In this document: positions 8,101 through 12,566 of the stretch, in pieces
Layout: every line of letters starts with the position of its first letter
How positions within the stretch are numbered: the stretch's first letter is position 1
Assembly: GCA_015679605.1 (NCBI GenBank)
Contig: JAAAVE010000735.1
Span: 1-12,566, forward strand
DNA from: Podila epigama
Taxonomy: Eukaryota; Mortierellomycota; Mortierellomycetes; Mortierellales; Mortierellaceae
Direction: 5' to 3'
Length of the DNA: 12,566 nt
Translations under genes and position numbers: made by a program
The notes under the pieces: generated by a model
Seen by the model: the letters and a program-made list of their open reading frames with translations, nothing else
Databases searched by the model: none
Told to the model about the DNA's origin: nothing

Positions 8101-10116
8101 CACCGAAGCTCACGAAGCAACAGCAGAAGAAGCAACAGAAGCAACAGCAGCAACAGCAACAGCAGAAGCAGCAACAGCAGGCACAGCAAGCTCAACAACA
8201 ACTTCAGCAGCAACAGGCTCAACAGCAAGCGCAACAACTTCAACAACAGCAGCAGCAGCAACAGCTTCAGCAACAACAACAGCAGCAGCAGGCAATGCGC
8301 CATCAGCTTCAGCTTGAACATCTGCAACGTCAACATTCTCAACAGACTGCACGTGCACAACAACAACAGCAGCAGCAGCAACAACAATTGCAGTTGCAAC
8401 ATCAGCAGCATCAGCACTACTATTCTCTGCCACCAGTGTCGCTCGCCTTGTCACAGAGCTCATTGCATCCTAATGGACGCCCCAAACGACCACCAAATGC
8501 TTTTCTTGTCTTTTCCATGGTTCGCCGACCAGAGTTGCAAAAGTTGCACCCTACTGCCAAGACTGCAGAGTTGAGCAAGTTGCTTGGAGATGAATGGAAG
8601 GACATGAGACCAGTAAGTGGTGCTTCTTGTTTTATTTCACTTGCCTTTTTCATTTTTTCATTTTTATGAACGCACGAAACCATTCAATAGAAGCTTTTTT
8701 TTTCATCAAACCCTTTTTAACTTTCACTAACGCTTTTTCGTCTGTTCCCACCATATGGTTTTTGCATTTTATAGGAGCACAAAGCTTTGTATACATCTCG
8801 TGCCAAGGATATCAAGGATACTTTCCAGGCGACTCACCCAGACTATGTTTACACACGTCGCTCGTCCAAGAAGCGTGCAGCAGAACCCGAGCCTGTAGAG
8901 TCGACCAAGCGGATCAAGGCCGACAGTTTGGTACAATATTTTTTTTTTTTTTTTTCCGTTTCTTTCTTTCTACGGGTCAATTTTGAGACTAACGACGTAT
9001 GCCTTTATTTATTTATTTTTCTGACTCTTTTTGTGACCACAGATTGTTGCTGGAGGAACTCTTGCAGTTTCCCTTGGATTGGATCCTAATCGACCAAGAC
9101 GACCTATGAACTCATACCTGATCTTTAACCAAGAGATGCGTCACAAGTTGTTGCTTGAGAATGCCAACTTGACAGTAAGCGAGATTTCAAGAGCGATTGG
9201 TCAGAAATGGAGTTCCATGACACCAGAAATGAAGCGGGAGTACAATGAGAAGGCTTCAGCGATCAAGTCGAACTTTATGAAGGATCATCCCGAATATGTG
9301 TATTCCCGTCGCAGCAAAGCAGAGATTGCGGCTGCTGGAGCATACAGGAAGCGTGGAGCGACTGGAGGAGCACCCCAGAGTCTTGCCAGTGCTCTCAAGG
9401 CTGGTAAAGTGTTGCCTGCACAGATTTTGGCGGCCAAGAATGCGAGCGCGCTTGCGATGGCGAACGCGAATGGTAATGGTCCAGCGATGAACACTGTTCA
9501 GTTGCCTGGCCCCAACGGTAGTTCTCAAGGCCCTCGTATCATTGTCTCTGCTACCGCGCCCGTCAACTCTGGCAACGCAAATGGCAACGGCAACAATGCT
9601 GGTGCTAGCTCGAGCAGTAGCCGACGTAACCAGACGGCTAGCAATGGAAAAACTGTGCGCAAGAAGTCTGCTAATGCAAATAATATCAATAGTAACGGCA
9701 ACAGCAACAGCAACAACAACAACAGAAACAGCAGTAGCAGCAAGACCAGTATAGCGGCTCCTACGATACCCGTGTCAGTTCCTGCAATCGCAACTCCGGC
9801 TGTGCCAGCTGTGGTAGAGACAGCAGATGGCGCAAAGGGCGTCAAGCCCAAGCGCAAGAAGGTAGTCAAGGACCCTGATATGCCCAAGCACCCCATGTCA
9901 GGATTTTTATACTTTCGATCGAGTGAGCGGGAGCGACTGAGGAAGCAGCATCCAGATGAACCAATTCCAACGTTGGCGGCCAAGATTTGGCGTGAGATGT
10001 CGGCAGCGGAGCGTGAGCCATGGGAACAAAAGTCGGCGGAAGATAAGCGTCGTTATGCAGAGGAGATGCAAACGTTCTCGGCCAAGAAGGGCAAGCAGAA
10101 CAAGAATCGATCGTGA
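5132..10116 (+). CDS. Polyglutamine-rich triple HMG-box nuclear protein
   Basis: Exons 5132-5680, 5974-6291, 6486-8612, 8775-8930 and 9043-10116 give 4224 nt and 1407 aa. All four introns are GT-AG and phase 0. The ATG follows an in-frame TAG (5123-5125), supporting this start. Residues 1-950 are disordered and rich in Gln, Pro, Ser and His, with long CAA/CAG runs. Within them lie a Lys/Ala/Pro patch (about 495-529), a Pro-Ala repeat (about 720-750) and a basic AT-hook-like GKGRGRKKKV (about 762-771). HMG box 1 is residues 954-1030, box 2 is 1064-1142 and box 3 is 1327-1399. Boxes 1 and 2 carry the RPPN/RPMN Asn of sequence-specific boxes; box 3 has Ser (HPMSGF), as in HMGB-type boxes. A KPKRKK nuclear-localisation-like patch precedes box 3. 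I infer a DNA-bending transcription or chromatin regulator. I recognise no named orthologue. Confidence 0.9.
5250..5635 (+). repeat. N-terminal CAA/CAG polyglutamine tracts
   Basis: Two clusters code for Gln runs, one around 5250-5292 and one around 5546-5633, the latter with a run of 13 Gln. CAA and CAG are interleaved, which lowers slippage compared with pure CAG. Confidence 0.9.
5681..5973 (+). other. Intron 1 of the HMG gene
   Basis: The donor GTGAGT at 5681 and the acceptor TATATAG ending at 5973 follow a C/T-rich tract. The intron is 293 nt, phase 0. Splicing joins THMR to APTQQQYTS, keeping the Gln/Ser-rich character. The intron has no in-frame stop, so retention would run on into another frame and end at 6118 as a 328-aa product. 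Confidence 0.88.
6292..6485 (+). other. Intron 2 of the HMG gene
   Basis: The donor GTGAGT at 6292 and the acceptor TTATTAG ending at 6485 define a 194-nt phase-0 intron. It contains T23 (6321-6343). Splicing joins VNIVKQ to SGGLISDHD. Confidence 0.9.
6757..7680 (+). repeat. Central Gln/His/Pro-rich repetitive coding region
   Basis: Many short CAA/CAG runs, alternating with His and Pro codons, encode the disordered centre of the HMG protein (about residues 380-690). It is interrupted at 7101-7205 by a Lys/Ala-rich segment (PKKKPVKAPK, VKKTAQNKKN) that recalls linker-histone tails. Confidence 0.85.
8115..8412 (+). repeat. Third polyglutamine block, adjacent to HMG box 1
   Basis: Dense CAG/CAA coding with Lys near the start (KQQQKKQQKQQQ) and scattered Ala/Leu later. 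The periodic QAQQAQQQLQQQ pattern could form a helix or coiled coil. Reverse-strand frames here read as poly-Leu/Val and are artefacts of the repeat. Confidence 0.85.
8478..8870 (+). other. HMG box 1 (MATA/SOX type), split by intron 3
   Basis: RPKRPPNAFLVF begins helix 1, LLGDEWKDMRP ends helix 2, and YTSRAKDIKDTF to HPDYVYTRR forms helix 3 and the basic tail. Asn960, and Leu963 in the wedge position after Phe, fit sequence-specific minor-groove binders. The HPDYVYTRR tail is characteristic of the MATA/SOX class. Confidence 0.92.
8613..8774 (+). other. Intron 3 of the HMG gene, inside HMG box 1
   Basis: The donor GTAAGT at 8613 and the acceptor TTTATAG ending at 8774 define a 162-nt phase-0 intron. 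It splits box 1 between WKDMRP and EHKALY, at the turn before helix 3. Joining rebuilds a complete HMG box. Confidence 0.95.
8931..9042 (+). other. Intron 4 of the HMG gene
   Basis: The donor GTACAA at 8931 is followed at once by a long T run, and the acceptor ACCACAG ends at 9042. The intron is 112 nt, phase 0. Splicing joins RIKADSL to IVAGGTLAV and leads into box 2. Without splicing the frame stops inside the intron. Confidence 0.9.
9082..9318 (+). other. HMG box 2 (MATA/SOX type)
   Basis: RPRRPMNSYLIFNQEMR, ISRAIGQKWSSMTPEMK and the closing HPEYVYSRRSK mark a complete box. Asn1073 is retained. The tail closely matches that of box 1 (HPDYVYTRRSS), suggesting an internal duplication. Confidence 0.92.
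9871..10089 (+). other. HMG box 3 (HMGB/UBF type)
   Basis: KHPMSGFLYFRSSERERL, LAAKIWREMSAAEREPW and KRRYAEEMQTF form a complete box. Ser1336 replaces the Asn of boxes 1 and 2, the usual state in non-sequence-specific HMGB proteins. No HPDY tail is present. It lies about 180 residues after box 2, beyond an Asn/Ser/Ala-rich linker. Confidence 0.9.
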
Positions 10117-10669
10117 GGATGAAAAAAAAAATGTGTGGAACAAAAAAGAAGGAGGATCTCTTTTTTTCTTTTCGTTGTTGGCACTTTTTTACTCCTGGCA
10201 CCCATACAGCACTACCACTGCACACACACTCAACACATTCATTCATTCCGTTGTACTCACTCAGTTACACCTACACCACTTATTATAATCATTTCATTTA
10301 ACACACATAGTCACTCACTCACTCATGTATATACTTTTTATTTATATGTGCGGCGTGTATTTCTTGCATACAAAATTATTCATCCTTTTTTTCATTATTA
10401 AAAAACACACAAAGAGTGTCTTTGGTTGTCGTTCTGTATTTTGGACAGAGAGAAAGAGAGAAAGAGAAGCTGGGTTATGTTACTCACACAATTTTACACT
10501 TGGATATTGAGGTATGAACCATTGCGACTTTGCTTGCAAGAAAGTGATGGTTCTTGAGATGATTTTTTCAAGTTTTTTGAGTTTTTGAGTTTTTTTTTTT
10601 ACTCAGTCACTCTCCTTATTTTCTGTCAATATTTGCATTGTCCCAAAAACAACAACAACAACAAAAAGA
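10117..10669 (+). other. Intergenic region between the HMG and DALRD3-like genes
   Basis: This 553-nt stretch should contain the 3' UTR of the HMG gene and the promoter/leader of the next gene. It shows a CACT repeat (10311-10324), AT-rich sequence, a GA-rich tract (10446-10470), an inverted repeat at 10516-10553, T-rich sequence at 10563-10600 and an A-rich CAACAACAACAACAA leader just before the ATG. No gene is visible. Confidence 0.6.
10516..10553. repeat. Two-part inverted repeat between tandem genes
   Basis: GAACCAT (10516-10522) pairs with ATGGTTC (10547-10553). Inside it ACTTT (10527-10531) pairs with AAAGT (10541-10545) around a 9-nt loop. The internal bulge is 4 nt on one side and 1 nt on the other. 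It could fold as RNA at the end of the HMG transcript or be a binding site. Chance is possible. Confidence 0.5.
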
Positions 10670-12566
10670 ATGGTGTCGACATTACAACCATTTCGAGATG
10701 CACTTGCGACACACCTCTCGCATGTGCTTGAGAAGCCCATCGAGTCATTGCTTCCATTGATCCAGCAGGACACAGCCCATCGCAAAGCAGGACACGGTGT
10801 TTTCAGTGTACCGGTCAAACGGTTGTTTATGTCGAGTAGGAACGACAAGAGTCTTGTGGTGGCAGAAGAAGAAGAAGACGAAGAAAAGAAGAATAAGGAG
10901 CAAGAACTACTAGAAAAGTGTATCTCTCAGCTTTCATCCACAACATTACAATATATTGAGAATCCACGGCGATCTAAAGATATACTCTTGTTTGACCCGA
11001 AACCAAGCAAGTTGATCGATTGTGCGATCCATGATATTTACAATTCTATGGCAGTTGCAACACCATTGCAACAAGGACGGGAACAACAACAACAAGCTAC
11101 ATTGGCACCAGAGACACCACTATCGAAAACACAACCTACAGCATCATCATCTCCAGTCTCGCCATCACCTAAACAACCAGAGCCAGCAGCACAACTGGAG
11201 CATCAATTGACAACTGGGACGACGACGTCCAAGAAGCGTGCACGTTCATCAGATCATCGAACAACAATTCTAGTCAATGGCTTATCCCTGCAATACGATG
11301 AAAATGGATTCTGTGCACTCCGTCGAACAGTCATGACAGGATTCATGGCACGTTTGATGATGCAAGAAGGCGTTGAGGAAAAGAAGGGGTCTTGTGTCAG
11401 AGTGGCTATTGAAGAACCGTTTGGTAATGATGAATACTTTTATGTAATATGTACATTTTTTTTCTTATAGTCCTGGATATATGGAGAGATGTCATTGACA
11501 AAAAGACTATTGACCAAACATTTTATATATTTTTTTCTTTCACTTCCAACCAACTGGTACTGAAGTAGCTGACGACATGATGTCAAAGAGCTTATACGAA
11601 GGATTAAATACCGACCCGATCACGGACGACAGCCAGGTCAATTCAATTCTCGAATGGATAAAGGACACTCTCCGGACAAACAGCCATAACGGCAAGATGA
11701 ATGTCGTATGCAAGGACGGATCATGGTTTGTAGAGCTGTCTGAAAAAAATCTCGGACAAATCAAGGTCTATACACCGATCCCGTCTACAACAACAGCTAA
11801 TGCGTCTGTTGCTGCTGATGATAAGGGTGCAACAAGGAAGGATGAAAAGAATGGCGTGGATGTGGATGTGGATATGGAGATGGGTCGACCTACGCTTCTT
11901 GTACAGACACTCGCAAGGATGGCCAGTCATTTTGCAGCGGATGATTCTATTCAACGTTACCTCTGGATTATACCCGATGGTCGACGACAGTTTGCAGAAC
12001 AGTTGTTGAGCTTGGCCAAATTGATTTTCTCGACATCATTATCACCGAGTTCTATCGCAGAATGTGTTGTCCATCGACGAGAGAGATCAGAGCAAGGCGA
12101 GGAAAAAAAGATGAACATGACAACGACCACGACGACGATACCTGTCACGTCGTCTTGTGTTTGTTCTTCTATGGACCATTCTAGCTCCATTTTCCCGAGA
12201 CGACCAGAATGGCCACAGATGGTAGAGATGGTCATTTTTGGACCCTCGGTTGGCAATATCGGAATACCCAAACTGGAAGAGGATGTGAAGGATATTGAAA
12301 AGTGTAAAGTGACAGAGGGAGTTAGAAAGGGCATCAGAGAGATGTCTTGGATATTGGACCATGCCTATCTTCGGATGGGTAGGATCATTGTTGAGGAACG
12401 GGGACGAGGTGTATCCGAGATGGTTCACAACGACGACGACTTTGGCGATGATGATGACGATGATGATGGCATAAAGTTGGATGTATCTGCTCTATCTCGA
12501 ATGACTTTGATATTGACGCGTTCAGCACTCGTTGTTGCTTGCGCTGGTGCTAGTCGAAGGCTCAAG
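10670..12566 (+). CDS. DALRD3-like protein (degenerate arginyl-tRNA synthetase relative), 3' partial
   Basis: Exon 1 is 10670-11423. Exon 2 begins near 11569 and stays open to the window edge, giving 584 residues so far. The N-terminus resembles the Arg-tRNA-synthetase N-domain (HGVFSVPVKRLF, residues 42-53). Residues 213-231 (GFCALRRTVMTGFMARLMM) match the synthetase helix after the HIGH site, but no HIGH motif precedes it. Later segments RYLWIIPDGRRQFAEQLL, EMVIFGPSV and LDVSALSRMTLILTRSALVV align by eye with the C-terminal half of animal DALRD3. In animals DALRD3 helps METTL2 make m3C in arginine tRNAs; such a role here is inference. Low-complexity inserts lie at about 70-82 (acidic), 134-195 and 540-551 (poly-Asp). 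KKRAR at 188-192 could be a nuclear signal. An A-rich leader precedes the ATG. The family is moderately supported; a diverged ArgRS is the main alternative. Confidence 0.65.
11424..11568 (+). other. Predicted intron of the DALRD3-like gene (boundaries uncertain)
   Basis: The exon-1 frame stops at 11468-11470, while a different open frame (DDMMSKSLYEGLNTDP) starts by 11571. The donor G|GTAATG at 11424 and the acceptor AAGTAG ending at 11568 keep phase 1 and give a 145-nt intron. An alternative donor GTACAT at 11451 is also phase-compatible, as is the acceptor AAG ending at 11565. The nearer acceptor CTTATAG at 11470 leads into a frame that soon stops. Confidence 0.55.

Noticed and set aside
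8082-8463. Minus-strand frames reading poly-Leu or Val/Ala-rich proteins
   Set aside because: They are reverse readings of CAA/CAG polyglutamine coding in the HMG gene. The same holds for minus-strand frames at 6739-7050 and 7150-7803.
5132-10116. Mating-type (sex) locus
   Set aside because: Mucoralean sex loci have a single-HMG gene between a triose-phosphate transporter and an RNA helicase gene. Here the neighbours are TLDc and DALRD3-like genes, and the protein has three boxes.
10670-12566. Functional arginyl-tRNA synthetase
   Set aside because: No HIGH-like motif precedes the conserved helix and no KMSK-type site is visible in the part shown, though the 3' end is missing.
1-12566. Transposon, retroelement or viral gene
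   Set aside because: I found no reverse transcriptase, integrase, transposase or capsid-like motif, no long terminal repeats and no target-site duplication by eye on either strand.

Overview
The window looks like a piece of an early-diverging filamentous fungal chromosome, most likely Mucoromycota in the broad sense and possibly a Mortierella relative. I infer this from GT-AG introns of about 90-300 nt with T-rich tracts, polyglutamine coding built from mixed CAA/CAG codons, pyrimidine-rich leaders full of CACT repeats, and the families of the encoded proteins. No marker in the window fixes the species.

Three protein genes are visible. (1) On the minus strand, 29-2158, lies a four-exon gene for a TLDc-domain protein of the MEAK7/Rtc5 type (583 aa in my model). 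Its first coding exon appears to be only ATGG and creates a myristoylation-type N-terminus. (2) On the plus strand, 5132-10116, lies a five-exon gene for a 1407-aa, very glutamine-rich nuclear protein. It has three HMG boxes near the C-terminus: two of the sequence-specific MATA/SOX type and one of the HMGB type. (3) On the plus strand, 10670 to past the window end, lies a two-exon, 3'-truncated gene for an arginyl-tRNA-synthetase-derived protein that lacks a visible HIGH motif and best resembles DALRD3.

Genes 1 and 2 are head to head across about 3 kb (2159-5131). This interval holds no convincing gene. It contains homopolymers, tetranucleotide and CA repeats, a CAA-rich stretch and a roughly 1-kb block almost devoid of G on the plus strand. 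CACT repeats occur on the sense strand upstream of both divergent genes. Genes 2 and 3 are in tandem, separated by 553 nt of AT-rich UTR/promoter sequence with a small inverted repeat.

The three genes have no obvious shared pathway: vacuolar/lysosomal TLDc biology, chromatin/transcription and tRNA modification. I see no mobile element, CRISPR array, tRNA, rRNA or biosynthetic cluster. The points most worth following are the three-box HMG architecture, the 4-nt coding exon, the DALRD3-like protein in a fungus, and the G-depleted leader.
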